Positions 12,801 through 21,736 are shown, counted from the first letter of the stretch. The stretch: DNA of 64,000 bases from Balanoglossus misakiensis (GCA_040954595.2 CM082577.2:20088001-20152000); one strand, 5' to 3'. Notes: a model not told the origin generated them from the sequence alone. A program made the numbers and translations.

Positions 12801-15800
12801 AGGGACCATTAAGACGTTTCTGAAGCATCTCAGATCAAATACTGGTGTAAATTATTATGTGCAAACAGTTTAAGTGGTTCTGAAACGTCTCAGATTTGAG
12901 ACGGCTTTGCTGGCCAAACCTGAGCTGGACAACCCAACACCTCTCCACAACCCATTGTCTATAGGACTGAGCCTGAGCGCTTATACTAAACTTTATGTGT
13001 GTGGACACAACACGACTCAAAGGATTAATTCTCGTTTCAAATTTTACCCTGTGTGAACCTGGTATACATGTATGTGTAAATCCCACAAGAAAAAAAATCT
13101 CAAATACTAGTATGTCACCTTCTCTTTTTCTGGATTATCCTTAATAAACTAACTTACTTCAGATGTACAAAGGTCTGTTGTTTCTACAGGAACAACTTCA
13201 GTGTAGAAATGCTTTGGGTACCTGATGCTAATTGCTGTCAATGGCTGGGCTTTTTTGCCAGTGTGCTTTCTCCAAAGTTGAAATAACAAACAATGATTGA
13301 GTGAAAGGAATTGTTTCCATTTCAAAATTGAATTAGTTTTGCTCTGTGTAAATCTGGTCACGTTGCGGATTATTTCTACATTTCCTGCCAACTGTAGCCT
13401 GTAGGATTTATAAAATGTTGGGGACAATATTTGAATTTTGCAATTTAAAACCATGCAAAAGTAAGAAATACGTAAAGGAGAAGTTCAGTCCAGCTGATTT
13501 CTACAGAATATCCATGGGGAGGGGGGTGGGGGGGAAGCGCCAGGCTTGATTTCTACCCAACGTGATGTGGGTGATACCATTTTGTGTACGAACACTAGTT
13601 ACTTTATGCAAATACGCCCACCCTTGTGAACAGATGTAATTTAACTGATATACATGTACCGTTCAAGAAATATGACTGGGCTACTTTCGAGACACACAGC
13701 CCTTCATGGAGAATACAATATTGCCAGCTGCAGTGCACTTCAAAAAATTGAAGTTGAACAATGACTATTGAAGTCACCAACTTGCTGACTAAGCTATTCA
13801 TGTATGAGACATTAAATAAAGAAGATGCTGTTTGATCCCTCGATCCCCAAATTGTTATTTTTAGAATTTCCCAACACATCAACTTTCATCTTGTCTTTAC
13901 AGCTGTTGGTTGTCAAGTCAACTACACCATACCAGTGGGTGGCACCGTGGAAATTCATTCCCCCAACTATCCATCAAACTACAACGACAATGATTACTGT
14001 CGCTGGTTTATCACTGCACAAAATGGCCGCCGTATGAACATCAAGTTTACTGACTTTATCACTGAGAATCGATATGATTATCTGGACATTGGAAATGGGG
14101 ATAAGATCAATGACATTGGATCAAGAGTTAAACATTTAGCAGGAAAAGACAAACCGACAGATTTTACAACAGTCTCAAACAGAATTTGGATTACCTTCCA
14201 GTCTGATAATAGCAAAACTGAACGTGGATTTTCAGTTTTTATTGAGGACGAGTTTGCAGTAGGTAAGAAAATTATAGAAATTCTTAATTAAGAAAATTAT
14301 TAATATTTGTAATTGTGAATAAGTGATATAAAACATATTTGTGTGTTAATACATTGTTCATATCTGTCGTTGACAACACATATAAATATTCATATGGATT
14401 TTTATGTTACAGTTATTGATGTATGCATGAGTGATCCATGTCTGAATGGTGGCACTTGTCGTAACCAGGGCATCAATAGTTATGTATGTGACTGTAGTCA
14501 AGGTTGGAATGGTAACAACTGTGAGACTCCATCCAGTAAGTACATGTATAGATTTAGTAGACTGAAGATTCTCACACTCCTGGCAGTTGAGAGTGGGGGA
14601 TTGAGAGTGTGAGAACAAAATCAATCCCACAATCGAAGGCTGTATATGACGCGAGCCCTGATTGGATGAGAAAACATTCTTTAGCTAATGCACGCTAAAT
14701 GTTATCCAATGGAGCAATGTGTATTACATGGACAGAAACTACAATGTGCCAGATGATAGTTACACAGTCAATTATTCAATGTTTCTAATGCGAATTTGAC
14801 TTAATTTGTGGTCGTGTGAGAAATAGAATCACACACACATGGAGGACCTGGGATCACATTAATCACTCATCGGGGATATTTTGTCCCCAATTCATGTGAG
14901 ATATATGATCCTAGGGTACTGGGAATTTGAGATTCTATTATTCTCGGCAAACTGCTTCTTCTGATTACAGTAATTTAAGCCCCTTGAGCTGCAACTTTTT
15001 CAAACTGTATTACCATAACCCATACAGTTGTATGCATATGCAAGTACTATTAACCCTAAGTATGAGTGCCTGTGCAAGTTTTATCCAGACAAATAATAAT
15101 CTCATCCACGGAAACACATTGAAAAAATATACTCCGCTGAGACATTGTATTTTCATTTTTTTTTTCAATGTGTTTCACAGTTTGTTAATTTGCAGGAATT
15201 TCAAATGTACTATGCTAAAGGCCTACCTTTTGAAATCAATTATCATTGGGGTTTTTTGTTTGTTTTTTCAGGTGCCAATCAATGTGGATATTCTCCTTGT
15301 AGAAATGGTGCATCCTGTATCAATATTGATGCTGGTTACATCTGTACATGTCTTAGTGGCTGGACTGGAACTAACTGTGATTTAGGTAAGTACTGATAAG
15401 TGGCTCGGAGATATGCACATAAATTTGCTTTGCAATATATAGAATGCAGCAGAGCCCCTAAGTGAGCATTTTGTTGTGAATTATTGTCATCAGTCATTAC
15501 AATAGACTGAAGATTTCAGTCCTGTGGGGGCACTCCAGCTCGCCGCCTAAAACCCTTTCCAGGACTGAAGGCACACTATGTAAAAAGACGCTGCAGAGCC
15601 ATACAAACAAATGTATCTGCGTTATGTCCCTGACAGGCGACTAGCTGTACACACACAGGTATCATTGTTTTCATTTGGCAAGTTGGGCGATTTTGCAATG
15701 TCGGTCGACCGTTGCAACGTAGTTGATTGACATTGTTGTCTTGACTACCATGGTCATTAAGTATGTAAACAACTGAATGTGATGAATATTTATTATTATA

Positions 15801-18800
15801 ATAAACTTTATTGATTTAAACGTCCATATCAGTATCATGAAAACTTTCTTACAGAGTTTTCAAGAAGAAGAAAAAAAGTAGCTGCTTTATTTAACAATGG
15901 TTGACAAGAAATTCAACCAAGTAGTACATGTAGTAGTAGTTTATTGCATCTCAAGGCCACCGACCCATATGCAAGGGGGTTACTATTCAAAAATATACAA
16001 ATAGATAACAGAAATTGAAAGGAACTGTTTGACAGGAAAAAAAGAAGACAATTAAGTTTCATTTGAGAGAATTTCTGTGCGCAGCTTAAAAGCCTTATAA
16101 ACAAATTTACACAACTTAGATAAAGTATTCTCATCCGTTACTCGTAGGAGACGTTGAAATTTACATTTGTTTGGGTGAATGAAAAATTCATTTGGTATGA
16201 ACGTTGAACGAAAGTTATCAAAAGCAGAACATCAAGGAGAAAATGAAACTCATCCTCAACCTTATTGGAGTTGCACATTTTACAAAATCTCTCAGTGCTG
16301 GGAATACCAGTGTGTCTACCTTCCTCTATTTGTAACGGAAGACAGAAACAGCGGAAACAAGCAAATGTTTGAAGTATTTTAAAATCTAGTTTTAAAGTCA
16401 AGAAATTCAACCAATAACATAAACAAAAGCTTGTTCCACACCTTAACCTTAATATGGCTCCCTTTTGTGTGATTTCATTTAAACTTGGCACAGGGATTAT
16501 GTACTAAATTGTGACACAAACCAGTTTAGTACTATTCAGTTGCATCACCCATGAGCCCTCAGTAATAACACTTCCTCTGTGACTTCAATGTTTTTCCAAA
16601 TCTGTTGATCTAACAGACACTGTGTTTTTGTCAGAGACTTGTTTTTTAACGACTTTGAATTGCTTTTTTCAAAACAGATGTTGACGAGTGCAGCAGCAAT
16701 CCATGTCAGAATGGTGGTAGCTGTCAGAACCAATACAACGCTTATACTTGTGTGTGCCTGACTGGATATTCAGGCACCAACTGTGAAAACCGACCCAACA
16801 CAGCTGAATGTAAAACTCAAGTGTGTTTAAATGGAGGCATTTGCTCCTATGTGGATCAGCGCTATGAATGTGCCTGTCCGAGTGGATTTAGTGGTGATTA
16901 TTGTGAAACTGGTAAGTGCCATATCTTGTTTAATATGACTATGTGATAATACTCCGGAAAAGTTAAGTGGCATCTTGGCAATGTTCTTTCATCATTTCTA
17001 TCAAACATGACAAGTATGTGACAATGATGGTACAACTATGACCATGACAATTCTAACTGCAGCCAATTTGAGTATACAAAACATGACATGATCAAAATTG
17101 CCCACATTGTGTCTTTCACACGCACACATACACACACACATGCACGCACATGCACACACACGTTGATTGAAATTGCTGTTGCAATTGATGTGGGGTGCAG
17201 ACTGCTGATTTTAGACCTTTTCCATGATACAGGACATGGCCCTATAGTATTGATATATCCTGAAACACACAAATTCATTCCAGAGAATCTTTTCAAAAAG
17301 CTGATTTTGAGGTCCCTATTCTGTTTTCAGATGACAACCAATGCAGATCCAGCCCATGCATTAGAGGTACATGTACCAATGTTGGTGGCAGTTATGCTTG
17401 TGAGTGTGAACCAATGTGGTCAGGTCTTAATTGTGACATTCAAGGTATGTGCACAGGCAAACTTCTTCATCTTCAATAATATCTTCATATTTGAGTGTTC
17501 CACTTTGTACGTTTGGAGATATGGAGGTGCTATAGTTCTTCTGTGTGACATGTGACAGTCTTTTCATATGAATTTAATATAATATTTGTATAGGAAAATG
17601 CCAAATGCCCGTTTCCTTTGGCAAATTCACAAAACAAAAGGATGCTGAAGAGGTGCTCTTCCCTTTCCAAAACATTTGGGTGAAGGACCCAGTCATGTCC
17701 ACAGACTTGCTATCTGCCAGTAAAAGGGGTGTAAACTTACCTACCCTCAAGTTTACCTACCCACTTACCCGAATGTGATCACCCTTAGGGTTAACTGTAG
17801 TTGTTTTGTTAAAGATTTTGTATGGAGTTTTATTTCTACAGACTGGAGAGTGCCCTCCAGAGAGAACTCTTTTCATCTGCCCTTGTTGCTTATTACAATA
17901 ACGTATTTCTCTGTAATTTGAATGATTGATTCAACAGGAACATCTAATGGTTGCACTGCAATAAATCCCTGTAAGAATGGTGGTACTTGCTCTTTCAACG
18001 GTGCCATACACTGTACCTGTCCGAATGGTTTTACTGGTGATTGGTGTCAGATAAGTAAGCCAATATCTTAGAGTGTTTGTTTATAAATTATATTAATATT
18101 GGGCTCAGCAGGTTAAAGGGACAAAGTCTCTCTCACCCTGCCCTTTTTCCATAATTATGTTTGATACAAGACACTGTTTATGTTTTTCTACATGTGGATA
18201 TATAGTGAATCAACTGTCAACCACACATAACTTCCATCCAACTTGTAGACATGAGAGTAAAACACTCCTCAAAATGAATATTCGGTCTCTACTATTTATT
18301 CATTAGGGCAAGATTTTTACTCTCATATCCTACACACGGGATTGGTGTTGTGTGTGGTGGAACGTTGATTCACTATATATCCACATGTAGAATAACATAA
18401 ACAGTGTCTTGTATCAAACATAATTAATGGACAAGGTGCGGCCAATCTGATTAAAATCAGATGTCTTTACTTACGTGGTACGGTATTCTTATGCTGTCGC
18501 CTCACACTACATCTGACCAACTCCCACTGAAGCTCCCGTTGAAATTGCGCATTCCGACCCGGCCAATCAGATTGCATGTTACGTCGACAGCACTGGAGGA
18601 AACAAAAACCCAAGAATTGCACAGGGAAAATGGGTGAAATTTTGTCGTTGACTTCGAGTATCGCACAGAATACAACAGATTGGCTTTCTCTTGTGAACAA
18701 TTACATATAATCCCACGATATCTTTCTTTGTTTGGCGTCATCGTATGCGAGTGGTTTTCGCAGAGCAGTGCAACTTCGAGCTGTAGCCTAATAGGCCTAT

Positions 18801-21736
18801 ACAAATGATGAATCACTGATCATTCATATAATCTCCTAACAAGTCGTACTTCATGTAAAAGTTTATAAATATGCCATGTATCCCATAACCATTAATGTGA
18901 CAGGATTTTAAAAATAATGCTAATTTCGGCTAAGGAAGGTCAAGTCAGTGCAGTCGGTCGGTACGCGTTTCCGCAGAAATACAAACGATTCTGGGTTGGA
19001 CATAATCATATATGAGTCATAAAGTGACCACACAGTTACTTCGTGGCCGCTGCACGACTGTTAATGATTAAGCCATTCGCTATTTCAAATAACTTTCCAT
19101 TTAAAGTGACATTTTGTTTGTTCTTTGTTAGATATAAATGACTGTGAACCAGATGTTGGTGGTTTACCAAAATGTATCCCTGATCAGGGTATGTGTCAAG
19201 ATAAGATTGATGGCTATGAGTGTCTCTGCTTTGATGGCTATGCAGGCCTGCGGTGTGAATCTCGTAAGTATATTAAATACCTTTCACTTGGTTTCATCTA
19301 GATTGTAGCATTATAAAACATTTCTTTGTGGGTGATAGTTGTTGGATAATAGCATTTCATAGAAATGTCATTTCAATGCCCTATAATGGTCACTCCATAA
19401 AATGTTGCTAAGCATACAGCATGAAATATTGCTGTTTCATTCCATACCACTGTACTCCAATTCATTTTCATAATTTTATAACAGTTTTATTCGGGTCTCA
19501 TCTGCTTTAATTTCATGGGACATGGCTCTTCCCAGGGGCTCTTTGCTTTCCCAAATTTGCCATAAAGTGATCAATTAATGCAAGAAAGTGTATCATACTT
19601 GGCTTATAGAAACACAAAATACAGTGATGTACAGGGTTGCTTTTGTGTTGTTGGGCTCACTTAAAACTCGTTCAGTAAACAGCACATGGAGCCTTCATCC
19701 ATGCATGACTGTATTTAATCATAGGCAGGTATTAGAATCTGTCGTTTGACTTGAGAATTTTCACTTTCACTAACTGATCAATAGCTGTTACACTTTGATT
19801 TAAATTTTGATCTTAAGTTTTTACACAAATTTCATAAGCCTGACCATGATTAACTTAGAATAAAGGACAATATAGGGAGGGGGGACAAAGGAAATTTTAA
19901 CAGATGATTGTTTACAGGACATAGAAATAATTGTATATTTATGTTCATTTTATATACATAGGTATTAGTGCATGTAGTACGAATCCATGCAAGAATGGTG
20001 GTTCATGTATTGATGAAGAAGGCGGATATAAATGTGTGTGTACAGATGGCTGGACTGGCTTCCAGTGTGGCGAGGGTAAGTTCTAACCTGCGTTGTGTTA
20101 CTGAATGAATCAAGTCATAAGTTTTTTCACATGTTGCTCATGAATATAATGTAAAAAGGCAAATTACTGCATTATCACCATATCAACTATTTGTAGAAAT
20201 CCCACCTTATATTAATAACCATCTAAGCAATACAAGATATTTCTATTAGTCCAATGACACCATGTGATAAGGCCAGCTGACAAAAAATACTCTACAGAAT
20301 ATAATGGGCAAGTTCTGGAGTACATGGCGTCTGTCTGGTTATTCACCCACAACTTTGTTATAATCTATTTCTCTGGTCATCACATCAGAAATGTTTGAAT
20401 GTTCCGTTCATTTCGAGAGAAAATACATGAAATATAGATTCTAAAGTCACTCAGTTATACCCTTTACACTAAACCTATTCCTATCCCTAACCACTGCAGC
20501 CCTAAGTTGTGGATGGAAATACAGTAAATATCTAGGCAACAAACCTTATTCCAAAAAGTACAACTATTTACACATTTGGAATGCAAATCTACTGATAATC
20601 AGAACAATAGTTTTGTCCTCATTTATCAATACTGAAATCATTTCTGTATGTTTTTCATTAGCTGATGATGGAATATTATCTGAAGACAGTGGTTATACAT
20701 TTGCTGGTCAATCCATTACCTTACCACCATGGTGGATAGCAGTCATCATTGCTCTCATCATCATTGCACTATTCCTTCTCTTACTATTGGCATGTCGTAG
20801 AAGTGAAAAGTAAGTTATTTGTGTCTTCTTATCAAAGTTTATTGGCTTCATACTTTTATTTAAATAGGGAGATGAACTTGGAATCTCCTTATTTTGTGAG
20901 CATGTACTCTCTTTGCAGACAATTGTGGCTCTGCAGTAGAGTAATAGTGGTGGAACTCCATTGCAATGAGTCTGTGCAATATCAAACCTAAATAATGTCT
21001 AAGTAATACCAATAGATAGTATAAATATATTTTGTTTCTTGTCAACAGGGCTAATTATGATGCTGAGAGGGCTGAAGCAGATCGCAGGAAAGGCAAACCA
21101 AATGTTCAATTAGATGAAGAAATTCCTGTTATTCCAGGTGACGACATGGATAGGACACCAGCCAGAGAAAATGAATATGGCTTCATCCCACCAAGTAGCA
21201 GCAGGTATGGAAAGTCATTTTAACAGTTGTCTGGCATGTGAACACATGTTAATGCAGAGTATGGTGCTGATTTTGTTAGTTTGTGTTTCCTACTGCCCGC
21301 AGTGTCTACATAAACATAAATTAAATTCTATTTCTAATCAAAGTTGAGAACTGCACATCAAGAACTTTATGTAGACCTCATATCCATTTAGTGGGTTTTT
21401 CGATGTCTCAAGATCTTTATGCCAACTCTAATTGAATCAAAATGCACTTTGATGACATGATGATTCAGTGGACTTGGCCATTAGATCATTGCTTCATTTA
21501 CATAATTAGTGGAATTAATGTTTGTAGGCAATATTTAAATAATAACACACGATAGCGCAGACGAGGGTATTTGACTGTGCATTTGAGATTAATTATATGA
21601 TGTGTTAAATGTCAGTTATCCAAAAGTCTTATGTTTTGTTTGGCATTACAGATCAACAGTTGCAGAAGTCAACAGTTACGAGAATCCATGGCCAACAAGC
21701 ACCGACGACTTCACCTTGCAGAAGACCCATCTCTGA
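757..21736 (+). CDS. Gene 1: EGF/CUB-repeat type I transmembrane protein, 3' part (27 exons, 5' end missing)
   Basis: Joining exons 757-870 through 21652-21736 gives an open frame of 1287 residues plus stop. The order is 19 EGF modules, one CUB, 8 EGF modules, a transmembrane helix and an 85-residue tail. All introns are GT-AG. They are phase 1 except the two after the membrane exon, which are phase 2. Most modules are calcium-binding EGFs (D-I/V-D/N-E-C start) with six cysteines. Many carry the O-glucose motif C1-x-S-x-P-C2, the O-fucose motif C2-x4-S/T-C3 and the Asp/Asn hydroxylation motif, as in Notch and its ligands. It is not Notch, because there are no LNR, RAM or ankyrin repeats. It is not a classical fibropellin I, because no avidin-like domain precedes the stop. 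A cell-surface adhesion or signalling receptor is inferred. The start and signal peptide lie upstream of the window. Confidence 0.85.
1137..1364 (+). CDS. Gene 1 exon: EGF2 and EGF3 in one exon
   Basis: 228 nt, exactly two 114-nt modules with no intron between them. EGF2 ([17 protein letters not shown]) has both glycosylation motifs. EGF3 ([17 protein letters not shown]) keeps the O-glucose motif but has Leu before C3 and so lacks the O-fucose site. Confidence 0.9.
1451..1467. repeat. Poly-C tract
   Basis: Seventeen uninterrupted C in the intron after EGF3. Similar runs occur at 25149-25164 and near 45387 and 46879. Confidence 0.9.
1561..1620. repeat. Tandem duplication, 31-bp unit, two copies
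   Basis: The unit beginning AATTTTGATTACCTTGAAAT occurs at 1561 and again at 1592 with no mismatch over about 29 bp. The perfect identity suggests a recent slip. Confidence 0.9.
1767..2337 (+). mobile_element. Family A composite repeat (body plus hairpin), copy 1
   Basis: The body, 1767-2197, starts TATTATATTATATCATGC and ends GATATAATATAATA. It is joined directly to a palindromic hairpin, 2198-2337, that opens GCAATAACCCCCGCC and closes GGCGGGGGTTATTGC. A GATTGGACGAGAG motif lies near the left end. A minus-strand frame in the body ([16 protein letters not shown]) recurs in other copies, but no transposase is recognisable, so it looks nonautonomous. Confidence 0.75.
2424..2651 (+). CDS. Gene 1 exon: EGF4 and EGF5 in one exon
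   Basis: A second 228-nt double-module exon, acceptor ACACAG, donor GTGAGT. EGF4 begins [10 protein letters not shown] and EGF5 [11 protein letters not shown]3 is preceded by T and S respectively, so both modules keep the O-fucose and O-glucose motifs. The Ca-binding start of EGF4 is altered (Ser at position 2). Confidence 0.9.
2871..2984 (+). CDS. Gene 1 exon: EGF6
   Basis: 114 nt. [10 protein letters not shown] and CQNGGTC give a canonical cbEGF with both glycosylation motifs. A 2.9-kb intron packed with mobile elements follows. Confidence 0.9.
3072..4472 (+). mobile_element. Family B composite repeat, copy 1 (interrupted)
   Basis: The body starts TATTATATTATACCAG at 3072 and ends ATAATATAATA at 4331, then the hairpin 4332-4472 opens GCAATAAAACACCCCC and closes GTGTTTTATTGC. 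Compared with copy 2 near 8.7-9.0 kb, the body is split by a 1.08-kb insertion. Confidence 0.8.
3221..4300. mobile_element. Long-TIR element nested in family B, 9-bp target duplication
   Basis: The element starts AGGTATGTA and ends TACATACCT. Its arms of roughly 160 bp (3221-3380 and 4141-4300) are inverted copies, rich in ACTCGGACTTG sub-repeats and including a perfect 20-bp palindrome at 3280-3299. CAAAGTTTC flanks it on both sides (3212-3220, 4301-4309), whereas the uninterrupted family B copy has it once. No transposase ORF is seen in the 760-bp core. Long TIRs with 9-bp duplications resemble Mutator-like or foldback elements. Confidence 0.85.
4960..5690. repeat. Dispersed repeat E, copy 1
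   Basis: Shares long similar stretches (ACAAAATGGCCAAAAA, AGCTTTATTATTTATCT, GATGAGATCATG) with 24056-24560, in the same orientation. Interrupted by a family D MITE at 5032-5240. Confidence 0.75.
5032..5240. mobile_element. Family D MITE, copy 1
   Basis: 209 bp with TIRs CTGTAAAACACTTTATTTTCG and its inverse, flanked by TA on each side. Several CGCGAAAA motifs lie inside. The matching point of repeat E at about 24.13 kb lacks it, which marks it as an insertion. Confidence 0.85.
5891..6004 (+). CDS. Gene 1 exon: EGF7
   Basis: 114 nt after TTTTCAG. The module starts GINEC, so the first calcium-ligand Asp is replaced by Gly. CLNGGIC lacks the O-fucose acceptor, while CTSDPC keeps the O-glucose motif. 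Confidence 0.9.
6223..6336 (+). CDS. Gene 1 exon: EGF8
   Basis: 114 nt. [10 protein letters not shown] with an unusual C2-C3 loop, CSGLATC, lacking the usual NG, but still with Thr before C3. Confidence 0.9.
6531..6644 (+). CDS. Gene 1 exon: EGF9
   Basis: 114 nt, donor [16 protein letters not shown] and CVNGATC give a canonical module with both glycosylation motifs. Confidence 0.9.
7066..7179 (+). CDS. Gene 1 exon: EGF10
   Basis: 114 nt after CTAG, donor [16 protein letters not shown] and CLNGATC, both motifs present. It is the last O-fucose-competent module before a run of five that lack the site. Confidence 0.88.
7299..7470 (+). mobile_element. Family C MITE, partial copy
   Basis: Begins AAGGGACAAAGTCTCTG after TA and follows the left half of the full element at 8292. 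The right half is missing. Confidence 0.75.
7759..7872 (+). CDS. Gene 1 exon: EGF11
   Basis: 114 nt. [10 protein letters not shown] with Glu at the first calcium position. CQNGGVC has no O-fucose acceptor. Confidence 0.9.
8154..8267 (+). CDS. Gene 1 exon: EGF12
   Basis: 114 nt. [18 protein letters not shown]-glucose motif yes, O-fucose motif no. The TA-flanked hairpin MITE begins only 24 nt after the donor. Confidence 0.9.
8292..8644. mobile_element. Family C hairpin MITE, full copy
   Basis: 353 bp, almost wholly palindromic around about 8468. The ends are AAGGGACAAAG and CTTTGTCCCTT, with TA on both sides as in Tc1/mariner-type MITEs. No coding potential. Confidence 0.85.
8698..9009 (-). 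mobile_element. Family B composite repeat, copy 2 (uninterrupted)
   Basis: Hairpin 8698-8838 followed by a 171-bp body 8839-9009 with ends TATTATATTATGCCAG and CTGGTATAATATAATA. It serves as the empty-site reference for the insertion at 3221-4300. Related AT-rich inverted sequence continues to about 9205. Confidence 0.8.
9557..9670 (+). CDS. Gene 1 exon: EGF13
   Basis: 114 nt. [17 protein letters not shown]: no O-fucose acceptor. It ends in CSL rather than the usual CE/D. Confidence 0.9.
9850..9963 (+). CDS. Gene 1 exon: EGF14
   Basis: 114 nt after [24 protein letters not shown]-glucose motif only. Confidence 0.9.
10231..10266. repeat. ATTC microsatellite
   Basis: About nine ATTC units ending 12 nt before the EGF15 exon. 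Confidence 0.9.
10279..10392 (+). CDS. Gene 1 exon: EGF15
   Basis: 114 nt. [17 protein letters not shown]: last of five successive modules without an O-fucose site. An ATTC microsatellite ends 12 nt upstream of the exon, inside or next to the polypyrimidine tract. Confidence 0.9.
10996..11223 (+). CDS. Gene 1 exon: EGF16 and EGF17 in one exon
   Basis: 228-nt double exon. EGF16 starts [10 protein letters not shown]: calcium ligands are lost and Ser of the O-glucose motif is Thr, but CLNGGTC keeps the O-fucose site. EGF17 ([17 protein letters not shown]) has the opposite pattern. Confidence 0.9.
12162..12275 (+). CDS. Gene 1 exon: EGF18
   Basis: 114 nt. [10 protein letters not shown] replaces the O-glucose Ser by Asn. 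CMNGATC keeps the O-fucose motif. Confidence 0.9.
12507..12620 (+). CDS. Gene 1 exon: EGF19
   Basis: 114 nt. [18 protein letters not shown]-glucose motif only. It is the last module before the CUB domain, with a 1.28-kb intron between them. Confidence 0.9.
13903..14262 (+). CDS. Gene 1 exon: CUB domain
   Basis: 360 nt, phase 1 on both sides, about 120 residues on a single exon. CUB hallmarks in order: Cys near the start (VGCQVNY), the I-x-SPNYPSNY signature, an aromatic YCRWFI strand carrying the second Cys, acidic [15 protein letters not shown], then [20 protein letters not shown]. Only two cysteines are present, so the second disulfide of classical four-Cys CUBs is missing. The acidic residues of Ca-binding CUBs may be partly kept. 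Confidence 0.9.
14413..14535 (+). CDS. Gene 1 exon: EGF20
   Basis: 123 nt (41 codons). [10 protein letters not shown] lacks the calcium signature. CLNGGTC has the O-fucose site. One extra residue lies between C3 and C4, and the exon extends into a short TPSS linker. Confidence 0.88.
14966..15155 (-). repeat. Dispersed repeat E, partial inverted copy
   Basis: Reverse complement shows TATTATTTGTCTGGATAAAA and GCACTCATACTTAGGGTTAA, matching the 5520-5580 part of copy 1. Much of the family sequence is deleted. Confidence 0.55.
15272..15385 (+). CDS. Gene 1 exon: EGF21
   Basis: 114 nt after [17 protein letters not shown] has neither calcium signature nor O-glucose motif. CRNGASC has Ser at the O-fucose position. 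Confidence 0.88.
   Translation: MPINVDILLVEMVHPVSILMLVTSVHVLVAGLELTVI
15930..16491 (-). pseudogene. Decayed non-LTR retrotransposon (LINE), ORF2 C-terminal end
   Basis: The minus strand encodes [17 protein letters not shown] followed by [11 protein letters not shown], the C-x2-C / VEDE-HFLL pattern common at the C-terminus of invertebrate LINE ORF2 proteins. After a frame break there is a [10 protein letters not shown]-like region in another frame. No RT core is present, so this is a 5'-truncated relic. Which LINE clade is unclear. Confidence 0.6.
16678..16911 (+). CDS. Gene 1 exon: EGF22 and EGF23 in one exon
   Basis: 234 nt: two modules joined by a linker two residues longer than in the 228-nt doubles. 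EGF22 ([17 protein letters not shown]) is canonical. EGF23 ([15 protein letters not shown]) lacks the calcium, O-glucose and O-fucose motifs. Confidence 0.88.
17331..17444 (+). CDS. Gene 1 exon: EGF24
   Basis: 114 nt. [10 protein letters not shown], then a shortened C2-C3 loop CIRGTC (four residues). Met-Trp replaces the usual Gly-Trp before the last cysteine. Confidence 0.85.
17938..18054 (+). CDS. Gene 1 exon: EGF25
   Basis: 117 nt. Non-calcium EGF with a five-residue C1-C2 loop, CTAINPC, and CKNGGTC. C3-C4 is one residue shorter than usual (SFNGAIH). Donor GTAAGC. Confidence 0.85.
18116..18436. mobile_element. Family C hairpin MITE, copy 3
   Basis: Starts AAGGGACAAAGTCTCTCTC after TA. 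The inner inverted halves match 8292-8644. The right terminus is lost just after TAATTAATGGAC. Confidence 0.8.
18441..18464. repeat. 24-bp dispersed motif with an inner palindrome, copy 1
   Basis: GCCAATCTGATT then AAAATCAGATGT; the core ATCTGATTNNAATCAGAT is palindromic. The same 24 bases occur at 54797-54820. Possibly the conserved end of an otherwise diverged element. Confidence 0.6.
19132..19263 (+). CDS. Gene 1 exon: EGF26 (long first loop)
   Basis: 132 nt after TTGTTAG. NINDC followed by a nine-residue first loop (EPDVGGLPK) before C2, then CIPDQGMC and [16 protein letters not shown]. It has six cysteines but diverges strongly from the repeat consensus, and there is no glycosylation motif. 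Confidence 0.85.
19962..20075 (+). CDS. Gene 1 exon: EGF27 (membrane-proximal)
   Basis: 114 nt after [24 protein letters not shown] and [15 protein letters not shown]. No calcium signature. It is the last extracellular module before the membrane exon. Confidence 0.85.
20662..20809 (+). CDS. Gene 1 exon: juxtamembrane stem and transmembrane helix
   Basis: 148 nt, phase 1 in and phase 2 out. It encodes an acidic stem of about 23 residues ([13 protein letters not shown]...), then an uninterrupted hydrophobic helix beginning WWIAVIIA and ending [12 protein letters not shown] follows as a positive stop-transfer signal, giving an outside-N, inside-C orientation. Confidence 0.88.
21049..21204 (+). 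CDS. Gene 1 exon: cytoplasmic tail, part 1
   Basis: 156 nt, phase 2 on both sides. Charged stretch ([16 protein letters not shown]), then acidic [15 protein letters not shown] and [11 protein letters not shown]. The YGFI tetrapeptide fits the YxxPhi sorting motif, which is only a motif match. Confidence 0.85.
21652..21736 (+). CDS. Gene 1 last coding exon: cytoplasmic tail, part 2, and stop
   Basis: 85 nt after CATTACAG. It encodes [14 protein letters not shown]..., ending LQKTHL and TGA at 21734-21736. C-terminal T-H-L fits a class I PDZ ligand (S/T-x-hydrophobic-COOH), and YENP fits a YxN SH2 ligand. Both are short-motif inferences. The reading frame follows exactly from the phase-2 junction. 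Confidence 0.85.

Noticed and set aside
17088-17555. 155-codon ORF overlapping the EGF24 exon
   Set aside because: It reads the exon in another frame and includes a translated AC run. The EGF frame is the supported one.
757-21736. Gene 1 as a Notch orthologue
   Set aside because: EGF modules are Notch-like, but a CUB interrupts them, and after the membrane helix there are only about 85 residues with no RAM, ankyrin or PEST region. No LNR modules precede the membrane.
20076-21736. Gene 1 as fibropellin I/III
   Set aside because: Those end in an avidin-like domain; here a transmembrane helix and cytoplasmic tail follow the last EGF.
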